Positions 1-8,775 of a stretch of DNA of 43,136 nt are shown here, one piece after another (positions within the stretch are counted from its first letter, which is position 1; every line of letters begins with the position of its first letter). The stretch lies in assembly GCF_015356865.1 (NCBI RefSeq), contig NZ_JAAFZA010000072.1, positions 1-43,136 on the forward strand, read 5' to 3'. A program made the position numbers and the translations under genes. The DNA comes from Catenulispora pinisilvae. Lineage in GTDB: Bacteria; Actinomycetota; Actinomycetes; Streptomycetales; Catenulisporaceae. The notes below the pieces were generated by a model. It was not told the DNA's origin, ran no database searches, and worked only from the letters and a program-made list of their open reading frames with translations.

Positions 1-753
1 CCGCTCAGCATCCTGCCGTGCCCCGGCCCGCTCACCCCGTGCTTGCTCACCCCGTGCTTGCTCACCCCGCGCCGGCTTCCCGCCGCGCCGCAGCCAGCCC
101 GCACCCGCCGATCCGCCCGAATCCGCCGCTCGCGCCGACTGCCCGGTGCGCGGGTCGCCGCCCCCGGGCCGTGCATCAGCCACCGGCCGCGGCTCCCGCG
201 CCCCACCGGCGTCGCGCGCCGAGGGCCCCGCCGCCAACTCGCGCCGCGAAGCGCTCCGCCCGCTCGGCAGCGCGTGGCCGACCGGTACCGGGCCGCGTGC
301 CTGCGTCTGGCCCAGCGCCCTGTCGCGGCCGCGCAGGTACCCCGCGACGAACTTCTCCAGTCCCATCTCGGCCAGCGGGGTGCGTTGCTGCGGGTCGTAC
401 GCCGCCAACCCGGTGTCGTCCTCCACCGCGTGCGCGAAGCGGAACGCCATCGTCGCGGCCATGCGCGCCACCGGGCCGTCGTACCAGTACGGCAGCGCGA
501 TGACGCCGTCCTCGCCGAAGAAGGTGAACCTGAGCCTGGTCACCGGGTGCAGCAGTTCGCGCTGGCCGCGGCCGCGGTACTCCTGGATCTGGCCGAGGAT
601 CTCCGCGGCGTGCAGGACGAGGTCGGGCCACGGCTCCAGGCGCGCGGCCACTATCCTCGGGTCCTCCTCGCGGGCCGCCGTGCGCGCGGCGGCCAGGGCC
701 TGGGACCAGGTCTGGCCCAGGATGTGCGGGAGGAACACCACCTCGTGGCTCAT
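1..753 (-). CDS. Hypothetical protein, 3' end beyond the window
   Basis: An open frame starts at an ATG (751-753, minus strand) and runs off the left edge without a stop, so at least 251 residues are present. The first ~150 residues look like a folded domain, beginning MSHEVVFLPHILGQ and containing ALPYWYDGPVARMAATMAF and an acidic VEDDTGLAAYDPQ segment. After about residue 150 the protein becomes Arg/Ala/Gly/Pro-rich and low in complexity, ending in GEQAR repeats. I do not recognise the family. No good Shine-Dalgarno site precedes the ATG. The other long frames across this stretch give Arg/Pro/Ala-rich sequence and are taken as shadows. The gene is separated from the aminotransferase behind it by 94 bp. 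Confidence 0.6.
   Translation of the reverse strand, partial: MSHEVVFLPHILGQTWSQALAAARTAAREEDPRIVAARLEPWPDLVLHAAEILGQIQEYRGRGQRELLHPVTRLRFTFFGEDGVIALPYWYDGPVARMAATMAFRFAHAVEDDTGLAAYDPQQRTPLAEMGLEKFVAGYLRGRDRALGQTQARGPVPVGHALPSGRSASRRELAAGPSARDAGGAREPRPVADARPGGGDPRTGQSARAADSGGSAGAGWLRRGGKPARGEQARGEQARGERAGARQDAER
31..70. repeat. 15-bp tandem repeat, 2.7 copies
   Basis: The unit CTCACCCCGTGCTTG occurs twice exactly (31-45, 46-60) and then as 10 bases of a third copy. On the minus strand it encodes GEQAR repeats in the low-complexity tail of the partial gene. It is probably replication slippage inside a disordered coding tail. Confidence 0.8.
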
Positions 754-847
754 GTGGCAACTTTAGTGGTGTCCACCCCTTGATCGATCTCAGGACGCGA
801 ACAACCGCGTATCAGCAGATGAGGCGGGTACCCGCCGACACCGCCTC

Positions 848-2209
848 TCAGCTCGCGTACACGTCCACGACCGCCAGCGCCTCGTCCAGTGCCGCCAGCC
901 CCTTGCGCGCGTCTTCCTCGGAGATGTTGCACGGCGGCACCACGTGCAGCCGGTTGAAGTTGATGAACGGCCACACGCCGCGGGCCTTCATCGCCGCCGC
1001 GAGCTCGTTCATCGGCGCCGCGTCCGCGCCGGCCGCGTTGTACGGCACCAGCATCTCCCGCGTCTCCTTCGAGCGGACCAGGTCCAGCGCCCAGAACGCG
1101 CCGACCCCGCGCACCTCGCCGACGCTCGGGTGCCGCTCGGCCATCGCGCGCAGCTCCGGGCCGAAGACCTCCTCGCCGAGCCACGCCGCGTGCTCGATGG
1201 TCTTCTCCTCCTTCATCGCGTTGATGGTCGCGACGATCGAGGCGCACGCCAGCGGATGCCCGGAGTACGTCAGGCCGCCCGGGTACACGCGGTCCTTGAA
1301 GGTCTCGCGGATCTTCTCGGAGATGATGACGCCGCCGACCGGGACGTAGCCGGAGTTGGAGCCCTTGGCGAAGGTGATCAGGTCCGGGGTGACGCCCCAG
1401 TGGTCGATCGCGAGCCAGGCGCCCGAGCGCGCGAAGCCGGCCATCACTTCGTCGGCGATGTAGAGGATGCCGTACTTGTCGCACAGCGCGCGCACACCCG
1501 CCAGGTAACCCGCCGGCGGCATCAGGACCCCGGCGGTGCCGACGATGGTCTCCATGATGACCGCGGCGATGGTCGCCGGGCCCTCGTACTGGATTGTCTC
1601 CTCAAGGTGCTTGAGCGCGCGCTCGCACTCCTCGGCCTCGGTCGTGGCGTGGAAGTGGGAGCGGTACAGGTGCGGGCCGAAGAAGTGCACGGCGCCGCCG
1701 GTGGACTGGCCCACGGCGTCGTTGGCCCAGCGGCGCGGGTCGCCGGTGAGGGAGATGGCCGTCGAGGTGGAGCCGTGGTAGCTGCGGTAGGTGGAGAGCA
1801 CCTTGGAGCGGCCGGTGTGCAGGCGGGCCAGCCGGACCGCGTTCTCCACGGCCTCGGCGCCGCCGTTGGTGAAGAAGACGTAGTTCAGGTCGCCCGGGGC
1901 CAGCTCGGCGATCATCCGGGCGGCCTGGCCGCGCACGTCGTTGGCGAACGACGGCGCGATCGTGCACAGCTTGCCGGCCTGCTCCTGGATCGCCGCGACC
2001 ACCTTGGGGTGCTGGTGGCCGATGTTGGTGTTCACCAGCTGGGAGGAGAAGTCCAGGTAGCGGTTGCCGTCGTAGTCCCAGAAATAGGAACCTTCGGCGC
2101 CGGCGATCGGGACCGGACTGATGGCCCCCTGCGCGGACCAGCTGTGGAACACGTGGGCGCGGTCGTCGGCGAAAACCTGGGCGCCGGCCGCCTTGAGGTC
2201 GTCAGTCAT
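848..2209 (-). CDS. Class III (omega) PLP-dependent aminotransferase
   Basis: A 453-residue fold-type I, class III aminotransferase, cytosolic by prediction. These enzymes move an amino group from an omega-amine, amino acid or taurine/beta-alanine-like donor to a keto acid. Visible family features are the N-terminal region with GSYFWDYDGNRYLDF, the PLP-phosphate segment FFTNGGAEAVENAVRLAR, the aspartate in YIADEVMAGFARSG, and the Schiff-base lysine at about K282 in FAKGSNSGYVPVGG. Length fits the family. The ATG at 2207-2209 gives a full-length N terminus, with only a weak upstream TGAGG. The donor cannot be read from sequence. It lies 128 bp downstream of purA on the same strand, but a perfect palindrome between them suggests separate control. 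Confidence 0.85.
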   Translation of the reverse strand: MTDDLKAAGAQVFADDRAHVFHSWSAQGAISPVPIAGAEGSYFWDYDGNRYLDFSSQLVNTNIGHQHPKVVAAIQEQAGKLCTIAPSFANDVRGQAARMIAELAPGDLNYVFFTNGGAEAVENAVRLARLHTGRSKVLSTYRSYHGSTSTAISLTGDPRRWANDAVGQSTGGAVHFFGPHLYRSHFHATTEAEECERALKHLEETIQYEGPATIAAVIMETIVGTAGVLMPPAGYLAGVRALCDKYGILYIADEVMAGFARSGAWLAIDHWGVTPDLITFAKGSNSGYVPVGGVIISEKIRETFKDRVYPGGLTYSGHPLACASIVATINAMKEEKTIEHAAWLGEEVFGPELRAMAERHPSVGEVRGVGAFWALDLVRSKETREMLVPYNAAGADAAPMNELAAAMKARGVWPFINFNRLHVVPPCNISEEDARKGLAALDEALAVVDVYAS

Positions 2210-2223
2210 ACCTCAGAACGTAC

Positions 2224-2255
2224 CGTTGCGGCCTCCCGATCGGGAGGCCGCAACG
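2224..2255. promoter_or_regulatory. Perfect 32-bp palindrome before the aminotransferase
   Basis: The half-site CGTTGCGGCCTCCCGA is followed at once by its exact reverse complement, with no loop. It ends 14 bases from the aminotransferase start. It could be an operator for a dimeric or tetrameric regulator, or a GC-rich hairpin ending the purA transcript; no T-run follows on either strand. A TTGACA sequence on the minus strand (2256-2261) abuts the palindrome. Confidence 0.7.
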
Positions 2256-2280
2256 TGTCAAGGGATCGCCACTATGCCCT

Positions 2281-2359
2281 TACAGGAACGAGCGCAGCCC
2301 TTAAACGGACGCAGCCCTTAAGAAACGAGCACAGCCCTCACAGGAACGAGCGCACCTGG
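2281..2359. repeat. Degenerate repeats of the purA 3' end
   Basis: The last coding bases of purA (2339-2359, plus-strand CACAGGAACGAGCGCAC...) are followed downstream of its stop by three related units at 2319-2338, 2302-2318 and 2281-2301, each ending AGCCCT. The farthest copy (TACAGGAACGAGCGCAGCCC) is almost identical to the coding end, while the middle ones are shortened or diverged. This looks like local tandem duplication of the gene's tail. No function is evident. Confidence 0.7.
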
Positions 2360-3621
2360 ATCGTGGCGTTGCGCTCCGGCCCGACGCCGATCGCCGAGAT
2401 CGGCGCGCCGGACATGTCCTCCAGCGCCTTGACGTAGGACTGGGCGTTCTTCGGCAGGTCCTCGAAGGTCTTGCAGCCCGAGATGTCCTCGGTCCAGCCC
2501 GGCAGTTCCTCGTAGACCGGCGTCGCGTGGTGGAAGTCGGTCTGCGTCATCGGGATCTCGTCGTGCCGCACGCCGTCCACGTCGTAGGCGACGCAGACCG
2601 GGATCCGCTCGAAGCCGGTCAGCACGTCCAGCTTGGTGAGGAAGAAGTCGGTCAGGCCGTTCACCCGGGAGGCGTAACGGGCCACCGGCGCGTCGTACCA
2701 GCCGCAGCGCCGGTCCCGGCCGGTGGTGACGCCGTACTCGTGGCCGATGCGGCGCAGCGCCTCGCCGTTCTCGTCGAACAGCTCGGTCGGGAACGGCCCG
2801 GCCCCGACGCGCGTGGCGTACGCCTTCAGGATGCCGATGGTGCGGGTGATGCGGGTGGGGCCGATGCCGGCGCCGGTGCACGCCCCGCCGGTGGTCGGGT
2901 TCGAGGAGGTGACGAACGGATAGGTGCCGTGGTCCACGTCCAGCAGCGTGCCCTGGCCGCCCTCCAGCAGCACCACCTTGCCGTCGTCCAGGGCCTTGTT
3001 CACGACCAGCGAGGTGTCGGCGACCATCGGCCGCAGCCGCTCGGCGTACCCCAGGTACTCCTCGACCACCGCCTCGGCACTCAGCGCGCGCCGGTTGTAC
3101 ACCTTCACCAGCATCTGGTTCCGGTCGCGCAGCGCGCCCTCGACCTTCTGCCGCAGGATCGAGGGGTCGAACAGGTCCTGGACCCGCACCCCGATCCGGT
3201 TGATCTTGTCCGCGTAGGTCGGCCCGATACCCCGGCCGGTGGTCCCGATCTTGTTCTTGCCCAAGAACCGCTCGGTGACCTTGTCCATGGTCCGGTGGTA
3301 AGGAGTGATCAGATGCGCGTTCGCCGAGATCAGCAGCCGGGAGGTGTCCACCCCGCGCTGGTCCAGGCCGTCGAGCTCGGCGAACAGCACCGCGGGGTCG
3401 ATCACCACGCCGTTGCCGATCACCGGCACACAGCCGGGCGAGAGAATGCCGGAGGGCAGCAGGTGCAGCGCGTACTTCTGGTCGCCGATGACGACAGTGT
3501 GGCCGGCGTTGTTGCCGCCCTGATAACGGACGACGTAGTCGACCGAGCCGCCGAGCAGGTCCGTGGCCTTACCCTTGCCTTCGTCGCCCCACTGGGCGCC
3601 GACGAGCACGAGAGCGGGCAT
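2338..3621 (-). CDS. purA: Adenylosuccinate synthetase
   Basis: PurA condenses IMP with aspartate, using GTP, to make adenylosuccinate, the first committed step from IMP to AMP in the cytosol. The 427-residue length is typical. The N-terminal nucleotide loop [13 protein letters not shown] lies at residues 11-23, followed by family segments [15 protein letters not shown] and [14 protein letters not shown], the [15 protein letters not shown] region, and [17 protein letters not shown]. The protein ends in the expected IQVRSFL. The ATG at 3619-3621 gives the standard N terminus. A candidate promoter and a terminator for the preceding gene lie just upstream, so it is probably transcribed from its own promoter. 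Confidence 0.97.
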   Translation of the reverse strand: MPALVLVGAQWGDEGKGKATDLLGGSVDYVVRYQGGNNAGHTVVIGDQKYALHLLPSGILSPGCVPVIGNGVVIDPAVLFAELDGLDQRGVDTSRLLISANAHLITPYHRTMDKVTERFLGKNKIGTTGRGIGPTYADKINRIGVRVQDLFDPSILRQKVEGALRDRNQMLVKVYNRRALSAEAVVEEYLGYAERLRPMVADTSLVVNKALDDGKVVLLEGGQGTLLDVDHGTYPFVTSSNPTTGGACTGAGIGPTRITRTIGILKAYATRVGAGPFPTELFDENGEALRRIGHEYGVTTGRDRRCGWYDAPVARYASRVNGLTDFFLTKLDVLTGFERIPVCVAYDVDGVRHDEIPMTQTDFHHATPVYEELPGWTEDISGCKTFEDLPKNAQSYVKALEDMSGAPISAIGVGPERNATIQVRSFL

Positions 3622-3647
3622 GGAAGTGCCTTTCCAACGCTTAGACG

Positions 3648-3696
3648 CCTACTAGCTGCCAGTAGGTCCCTCTAGGGCGACGCGTCTTTGTGTAAA
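3648..3696 (-). promoter_or_regulatory. Candidate purA promoter with small inverted repeat
   Basis: On the minus strand TTTACA (3691-3696) and TAGAGG (3669-3674) are separated by 16 bases, a plausible -35/-10 pair. Between this and the start codon lies CCTACT-N7-AGTAGG (3648-3666), which could be an operator or leader hairpin. This is inference from spacing only. Confidence 0.3.
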
Positions 3697-3704
3697 ACGA
3701 CGGA

Positions 3705-3734
3705 AGCCCCTGGTCGCAAGCGGCGACAGGGGCT
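3705..3734 (-). terminator. Hairpin terminator upstream of purA
   Basis: AGCCCCTG (3705-3712) pairs with CAGGGGCT (3727-3734), with TCGC/GCGA continuing the stem around a five-base loop. Read on the minus strand it is followed within ten bases by TTTT. A second small hairpin (CTCTTG-CGG-CAAGAG, 3733-3747) adjoins it. It probably ends transcription of the sigma/membrane-protein operon. Confidence 0.6.
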
Positions 3735-3792
3735 CTTGCGGCAAGAGTTTACCGCGTCGTGACCGGGAATGGCCATTCCGGTTGGCCTGTTG

Positions 3793-4935
3793 TTAGCCGT
3801 TCGTGCCGGTCACGGACGTGATGGAGACCACGGTGGCGCCGGCGGGGACGTAGGTGCCGACAAAGGCGTGGCCGTTCGAGACGACGGGGGTGATGTGCTT
3901 GACGGTGCCGTCCTTATAGGTGACGTCGACGCGGGTGACCCCGCCGGCGGCCTCGCCGATGACGACGCCATCCTTCGGGCCGGGCTTGCCGATGTTGTTC
4001 ATGTAGGCCTTCGGCGCCGCCCCAGAGGCCGCGCACACGGTCGTCGGGACCGAGCCGATTCGATACAAGAAGCACCGGCCGATCTTTCCCAAGGTCACCT
4101 CGATCGACCAGGCGACGCCGCCGGTCGTGCCCTTGGCGACTTCCACGTCCGGCACCGGGTACATCAGCGTGCCATCCGGCCGGTACCAGGTGGCGAGGGT
4201 CTCGGGATCCGCAATGTCCTTCCCCCAGTCCGGAGTTTGGCCGATCTCTGTACCGTCCTTGCGATAGGCGACGATCTTCGAAATCGGGGTCGAAGGCGGG
4301 GCCGGGAACCAGGCGGTGCGGTGAGTGCTGTCAACATCGATGCCGGGCACCGTGACCTGCTCCCCCGTACCGAGCGTCACCACCGCGTAGGCGGTCTCTG
4401 GGCCGTACTCCAGCGCGTAGAAGTAGTAATCGCTTCCTGGGCCCTTCACGTCGTCCACAGACAAGTCCACCGGTGTGGTGACAGGAGGTACGCCGGTCAT
4501 CATGGCCATGCAATCGCCATTGGGCAATGACTGTCCGAAGCCGCAGCTAGGGAGTAGCTTCAGCGACCACTTCTTGCCGTCGAACATGCCGGAGAACTGG
4601 AACCCATCGGACCCGCTCACCACCGGCTGGTTCACCACGATCCTGGGGCCCGACGCCGCCGACACCGCCCGGCCGCTCCCCCCGGCCAGCGCCACCGGCA
4701 CCGCGATGGTCAGCGCCGCCGCCGTCGCCACCAGCCCGCTGCCGACCACGCGGCGCCGCCGGCGGATCGCCTTGCCCTGCCTCAGCACGGCATCGACCGG
4801 GATCGCGCCGGTCTGGAAGCGGCCCAGGTCGGTGAACAACTGGTCCTCTTCGGGGTCTGCGAGCCGTTCTGACTCTTCTAGCTTTTCGAGCTCGTCAGGC
4901 TCGTCGGGCAGGCTGATCAGCTCGTCCTCGCTCAC
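3793..4935 (-). CDS. Single-pass membrane protein paired with a SigE-type sigma factor
   Basis: A 380-residue protein translated from a GTG that shares GTGA with the sigma-factor stop codon, so the two are translationally coupled. The first ~60 residues are acidic and cytoplasmic, a basic KAIRRRRR stretch precedes one membrane helix (about 66-86, VVGSGLVATAAALTIAVPVALA), and the remaining ~290 residues should lie outside. Cysteines in the outer part (for example PSCGFGQSLPNGDC) could form disulfides. The placement fits an anti-sigma factor or an envelope sensor, but no known anti-sigma motif such as HxxxCxxC is visible. It resembles the protein at 33826-34980 in architecture and context rather than in obvious sequence. 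Confidence 0.8.
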   Translation of the reverse strand: MSEDELISLPDEPDELEKLEESERLADPEEDQLFTDLGRFQTGAIPVDAVLRQGKAIRRRRRVVGSGLVATAAALTIAVPVALAGGSGRAVSAASGPRIVVNQPVVSGSDGFQFSGMFDGKKWSLKLLPSCGFGQSLPNGDCMAMMTGVPPVTTPVDLSVDDVKGPGSDYYFYALEYGPETAYAVVTLGTGEQVTVPGIDVDSTHRTAWFPAPPSTPISKIVAYRKDGTEIGQTPDWGKDIADPETLATWYRPDGTLMYPVPDVEVAKGTTGGVAWSIEVTLGKIGRCFLYRIGSVPTTVCAASGAAPKAYMNNIGKPGPKDGVVIGEAAGGVTRVDVTYKDGTVKHITPVVSNGHAFVGTYVPAGATVVSITSVTGTNG

Positions 4936-5462
4936 AGTGTCAAACTCCTGTCCTGAAGCTGTGCGCTGGCCCGCAGCTTCGCGAGCGCGCGCGAGGCCTG
5001 GCTCTTCACGGTGCCGACCGAGCAGCCGAGCACCGTGGCGGCCTGGGTCTCCGTCAGGCCGTCCCAGTAGCGGAGCACCACGACCGCGCGTTGCTTGGGC
5101 GGCAGTTCCATCAGGGCCGACATCAGTGCCTCGCGTTCGTCGAAGGCGCCGGTGTCGTCCGCAATGGTCAGGCCCTGGAGGACGTCCACCGGCACGTCGC
5201 CGGTGCGCTCCTCGACCCGGCGCTTGCGGAAGCGGCGGTGGTTGGCGTTGATCAGGATCCTGCGGACGTAGGCGTCCGGGTCCTCCGCGCGCCGGACCCG
5301 GGACCAGGAGGCGTACGCCTTCGCCAGCGCGGTCTGGGCCAGGTCCTCGGCGTGGCCGCGGTCGCCGGTCAGCCCGTAGGCGAACCGGACCAGGCCGCCC
5401 CAGCGACTGACCATGTACTCGCGGAACTCCACGTCGTAACCGTCGGTGTCGTCACCCCGCAC
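4932..5462 (-). CDS. SigE-family RNA polymerase sigma-70 factor
   Basis: A 176-residue ECF-type sigma factor of the actinobacterial SigE family. Region 2 covers FREYMVSRWGGLVRFAYGLT through AEDLAQTALAKAYASWSRV. Region 4 contains LPPKQRAVVVLRYWDGLTETQ and the helix-turn-helix LGCSVGTVKSQASRALAKLR. It would direct RNA polymerase to a small regulon, usually including its own operon. The start used is a GTG; a second GTG ten codons later, just before EFREYMV, is an alternative. The stop overlaps the start of the membrane protein by four bases. A second module of the same design lies at 33276-34980. Confidence 0.9.
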   Translation of the reverse strand: MRGDDTDGYDVEFREYMVSRWGGLVRFAYGLTGDRGHAEDLAQTALAKAYASWSRVRRAEDPDAYVRRILINANHRRFRKRRVEERTGDVPVDVLQGLTIADDTGAFDEREALMSALMELPPKQRAVVVLRYWDGLTETQAATVLGCSVGTVKSQASRALAKLRASAQLQDRSLTL

Positions 5463-5510
5463 CCGGACCCCCCGCTTCGTGCTTCATGCCGCTGAAGAGG
5501 ACCGGTCGGG

Positions 5511-5524
5511 CCCGGATCGTTGCA
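5511..5524 (-). promoter_or_regulatory. Possible autoregulatory element before the sigma gene
   Basis: On the minus strand TGCAACGATCCGGG lies about 50 bases before the sigma start. The other sigma gene in this window has TGCAACCTCCCGGC at a similar distance. The shared TGCAAC could be the -35 box of a self-activating ECF promoter; two examples are weak evidence. Confidence 0.25.
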
Positions 5525-5578
5525 TGGGAAAGCAGGGTAATTTGTCGGCCGCGGTGCCGGCACGCACAGTGCACCGGC

Positions 5579-8500
5579 TCAGTCCGAAAGCTGATCCAGG
5601 AACGCCGTGCACCGCACCGCCTCGACCCCGGCCTCCGTGCACGCCGCGATGGCCTCGCGCAGCCGCTCGAGCGCCGCGTCCCGGCTCCCGTACCGGTCCA
5701 GCAGCCAGGCCACCATCTGCTCGGAGAAGTCGTAGTCCATCGCGCTGTGCGGAAGCAGGGCCCGGAAGCCGACGGCGGCGCGCTCGGCGTACGGCATCGC
5801 CTTGTCGGCGAGGTCGGCGTTGAGGTGCAGCCGGGCCAGCTGGTCGTCGGTCTCGGCCAGTTCGTAGGCGATCACCTGGGCGTCGCGCTCGTACCCGCCG
5901 GATGCCTCGGCCGCCTCCAGCACCTGCGCCGCCTCCGCGAACAACAGCAGCACCTGGTCCAGGACGTCCTCGCGCTCGCTGTCGTGCGCGGTCTCCTCCG
6001 ACTCGCCGAACGTCACCCAGGCCAGTGCCCTGAGGGTCTTGGCCAGGTTGATCGGGTCCGGCAGCACGCGCAGCAGGATCACGGCCCGGTCGAACGCCCG
6101 GCGCGCCTCGTCCGGCAGTCCGGCGGCCCGCAGCGCGTGCCCGGCGGACGCGGCGAGCATCGCGTGCCCGCCCTGCTGCGGGAAGTGCTCGGCGATCGCC
6201 GCGGCCAGCAGGTACTGCTCGGCGGCGCCCCGGTAGTCCTCCAGGCGGCCGAGGCAGCGGGCCAACGCCCAGCGCGCGTTGACCACGGTCGGGTCGTCGA
6301 GGTACCGGACCATCTCCGGCAGCGCGGATTCCAGGATCGCCGCGGCGTCCGCGTCCTGGCCGAGCTGTTCGTAGGCGAACGCGAGGCTGTGCCGGGCGCT
6401 GGCGGCCAGGTCCGGGACGCCGTGCTGATCAGCCCACGCCACGGCGTGCAACGCGTGCTCGGCACTGACGTCGTAGCGGCCCTGCCCGCCGGTGGCGTTG
6501 GCCAGCACCTGGCGGGTGTAGCCGGCCGGGAAGCGCTGCTCGGGCCAGCGGTCGGCGATGTCCAAGGCGGCCACCCCAGCCCGCTCGGCGTCGGCGTCGC
6601 GGTCGGAGGCGAGGTAGGCCTGGGCGAGGAGCATGTTCGGGTGCAGATTCGCCCACGGACGCTCGGCACGGTCGTACAAAGCTATGGCCGCCAACAGCTC
6701 CGGCACCGACTCCTCCGGCCGGCCCTGGCGCTGGGCGATCTCGGCGCGCATGGTGTGCGCGGCCGCCGCGCGGGCCGGGACGTCGAACTCGATCGCGTCG
6801 GCCAGCAGGGCCTCGACGCTGGCCGCGAAGGCTTCGAAGGCTGATTCGCGGTCGCGGTCCATGTCGGTATCGGTGTCGGTGTCGGTGTCGCGGTCGGTGT
6901 CGGTGTCGGTGTCGCGGTCGGTGTCGGTGTCGGTGTCGGTGTCGCGGTCGGTGTCGCGGTCGGTGTCGCTGGCGCGGTCGGTGTCGCTGGCGCGATGGTC
7001 ATCACCGCGTACGCGGCGGCCACCATCGTGGTCGTCATCGAGGTCGCCACTACCGTCAGCCTCGAGATCGACAGCCGGATAGGTCTCGGTCGTCCGGCGC
7101 GCTTCAAAAGCCTGCGCCCGCCGAACAGTCAGGATGTCCTCCGGCTCGGCCAGCCCCCGCGCGTGCAAGACCCGAGCAGTCGCGTAGAGCTCGGCCAGCG
7201 CCGACTCCGGAATCGGTTGGTACGTCCGCTGAGTCAACGCCTCGGCCAACAGCTTCCGAGCCCGCACCGCGACGGCGCGCCCCTCCCACCCCCCGGCCTC
7301 GTAACGCTCGACCGCCTCACCGAGCAGCGTGACGGCACGTTCCAGATCCTCGCGTTCGAGCGCGTCGGCGGCCCGCTCCTCGGCGAGTTGGGCCCGCGCC
7401 TCCGGATCCAGCTCGATGCCGCGCCGCTCGGCGGCCATCGCGACCCGCTCCCACATCTTCATCGCGCCGGGGTGGGCCACGTTGAACAGCCGGCGGGCCT
7501 CGGCGAGCAGTTCGTCGAAGTCGGCGTCGGCGTCCGGGTCGGGCGGCTCGGTGACCGGCCCGCGCTGCGTCGGCAGCACGAGGTGCGGCATCAGCTGCGG
7601 CGGGACGGTCGGACGCGGCAGTGGCACGGTCAGCGTCAGCTTCTCGATCAGCGGCGTCTGCGCCAGCGTGGCGGCCACCCGCGAGCTCACCGCGTCGTTG
7701 CCGTTGCGGGCGTCGAAGCGGGCCGTGAGGCCGTCGAGCTCCGACCGCACGCGGGCCGACAGCTCCGCGAGCGGCCAGTCCCGCCCCTTCGGCCCGGCCA
7801 CCGTCTTGTCCGAGGTCGAGGTCGAGGTCGAGACGTGGCCGCGCAACAGCAACGCGGTGCACGCCAAGAACTCCAGGTAGTCCAGCGGCTCGAAAGGCGG
7901 ATCGAACAGCCGCCGATTCTCCGCGAGGATCTCCAGACCCCGCACCCCGTTGCCAGTCAGCGCACAGAACTCGATGTGCCATCCGAAGGCGGCGCGCAGC
8001 TCGACGTGACCTTGAAGCAGGCGGTATCCCCGCAGGTGATTGGAGCGCGCTTCGTCGAAGCGTCCCAACCGCAGCAGGGGCTTGAGCGAGGCGGCCAACG
8101 TGCTCGCGGGCTCGTCCAGACACGCGATCTCGTTCTCGACGGTCGGCCGCCACAGCCGCAGCGCGGCGACGTCGTCGCCGCGCTGCGCACGCCAGACCCC
8201 CTGCGCCAGGTGCTCACAGGCCCGGCAGTCGCTCATCGCGTCGCGCTCGGCCGCCAGCCAGCGCCCGAAGTGCTTCTCGGCCTGGGCGACGTCGCCCAGA
8301 TGCTGCGCTATCCGGAAGCGCTGGTCGTGGACGGCGCGCAGGCCGTAGCCGGCCAGGCGGTAGCGGCGTTCCATCTCGTCGACGAAACCGTGGACCGTCG
8401 CCAGCGGGACCTCCGGGACCGAGAGCAGGTCGGAGGTCATCCACTTGAAGACCCAGTGCGTCTCGTACTCCAGGCGGCTGGCGTCGCGCAGGGTCTTGCC

Positions 8501-8767
8501 GTGGCGATCCCACAAGCGCAGAAGCCGGGAGAACAACACCGGCGAGCGGAAGCTCTCGCCGCCGCGCTCGTAGGCCTCGATCACCGTGTGCAGCGCGCAG
8601 ATCTGGGTCTCGGGATCGGCCAGCTTGTCGGCGGCGGCCAGCAGCGCCTCGGCGCGTACCGAACGGGCCCGGCCGGCCGGCTCGTTCTCGTTCGCTTCGA
8701 GGGCGGCGCGCAATCCCTCCGGGGTCCAGGCCTGGCGCTGGAACGCCGCCTCGCTCGTGCTGGCCAT
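5579..8767 (-). CDS. Large TPR-like helical-repeat protein, Hsp90 partner gene
   Basis: A 1062-residue, mostly alpha-helical protein with no signal peptide or membrane helix. The N-terminal ~330 residues and the region after ~640 read as tetratricopeptide-type helical pairs (for example AERAGVAALDIADRWPEQ, LAASARHSLAFAYEQLGQ, ARWALARCLGRLEDYRGAAEQ). A disordered Asp/Thr/Arg linker (591-639) divides the halves, and a short STSTSTS tract lies near residue 315. It starts eight bases after the Hsp90-family stop codon, so the two are surely one transcription unit. By analogy with eukaryotic TPR co-chaperones it may bind that Hsp90 or bring clients to it; this is inferred from gene order and fold. 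No enzymatic motif was found. The function is unknown. Confidence 0.8.
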   Translation of the reverse strand: MASTSEAAFQRQAWTPEGLRAALEANENEPAGRARSVRAEALLAAADKLADPETQICALHTVIEAYERGGESFRSPVLFSRLLRLWDRHGKTLRDASRLEYETHWVFKWMTSDLLSVPEVPLATVHGFVDEMERRYRLAGYGLRAVHDQRFRIAQHLGDVAQAEKHFGRWLAAERDAMSDCRACEHLAQGVWRAQRGDDVAALRLWRPTVENEIACLDEPASTLAASLKPLLRLGRFDEARSNHLRGYRLLQGHVELRAAFGWHIEFCALTGNGVRGLEILAENRRLFDPPFEPLDYLEFLACTALLLRGHVSTSTSTSDKTVAGPKGRDWPLAELSARVRSELDGLTARFDARNGNDAVSSRVAATLAQTPLIEKLTLTVPLPRPTVPPQLMPHLVLPTQRGPVTEPPDPDADADFDELLAEARRLFNVAHPGAMKMWERVAMAAERRGIELDPEARAQLAEERAADALEREDLERAVTLLGEAVERYEAGGWEGRAVAVRARKLLAEALTQRTYQPIPESALAELYATARVLHARGLAEPEDILTVRRAQAFEARRTTETYPAVDLEADGSGDLDDDHDGGRRVRGDDHRASDTDRASDTDRDTDRDTDTDTDTDRDTDTDTDRDTDTDTDTDMDRDRESAFEAFAASVEALLADAIEFDVPARAAAAHTMRAEIAQRQGRPEESVPELLAAIALYDRAERPWANLHPNMLLAQAYLASDRDADAERAGVAALDIADRWPEQRFPAGYTRQVLANATGGQGRYDVSAEHALHAVAWADQHGVPDLAASARHSLAFAYEQLGQDADAAAILESALPEMVRYLDDPTVVNARWALARCLGRLEDYRGAAEQYLLAAAIAEHFPQQGGHAMLAASAGHALRAAGLPDEARRAFDRAVILLRVLPDPINLAKTLRALAWVTFGESEETAHDSEREDVLDQVLLLFAEAAQVLEAAEASGGYERDAQVIAYELAETDDQLARLHLNADLADKAMPYAERAAVGFRALLPHSAMDYDFSEQMVAWLLDRYGSRDAALERLREAIAACTEAGVEAVRCTAFLDQLSD
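6850..6995. repeat. Hexanucleotide-type coding repeat (Asp-Thr/Asp-Arg tract)
   Basis: Plus-strand GTCGGT and GTCGCG units alternate for ~145 bp, encoding DTDTDTDR-type repeats in the linker of the TPR protein. The tract is multiples of three and does not break the frame. It is likely variable in length between strains. Confidence 0.85.
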
Positions 8768-8775
8768 CGCCGGAC

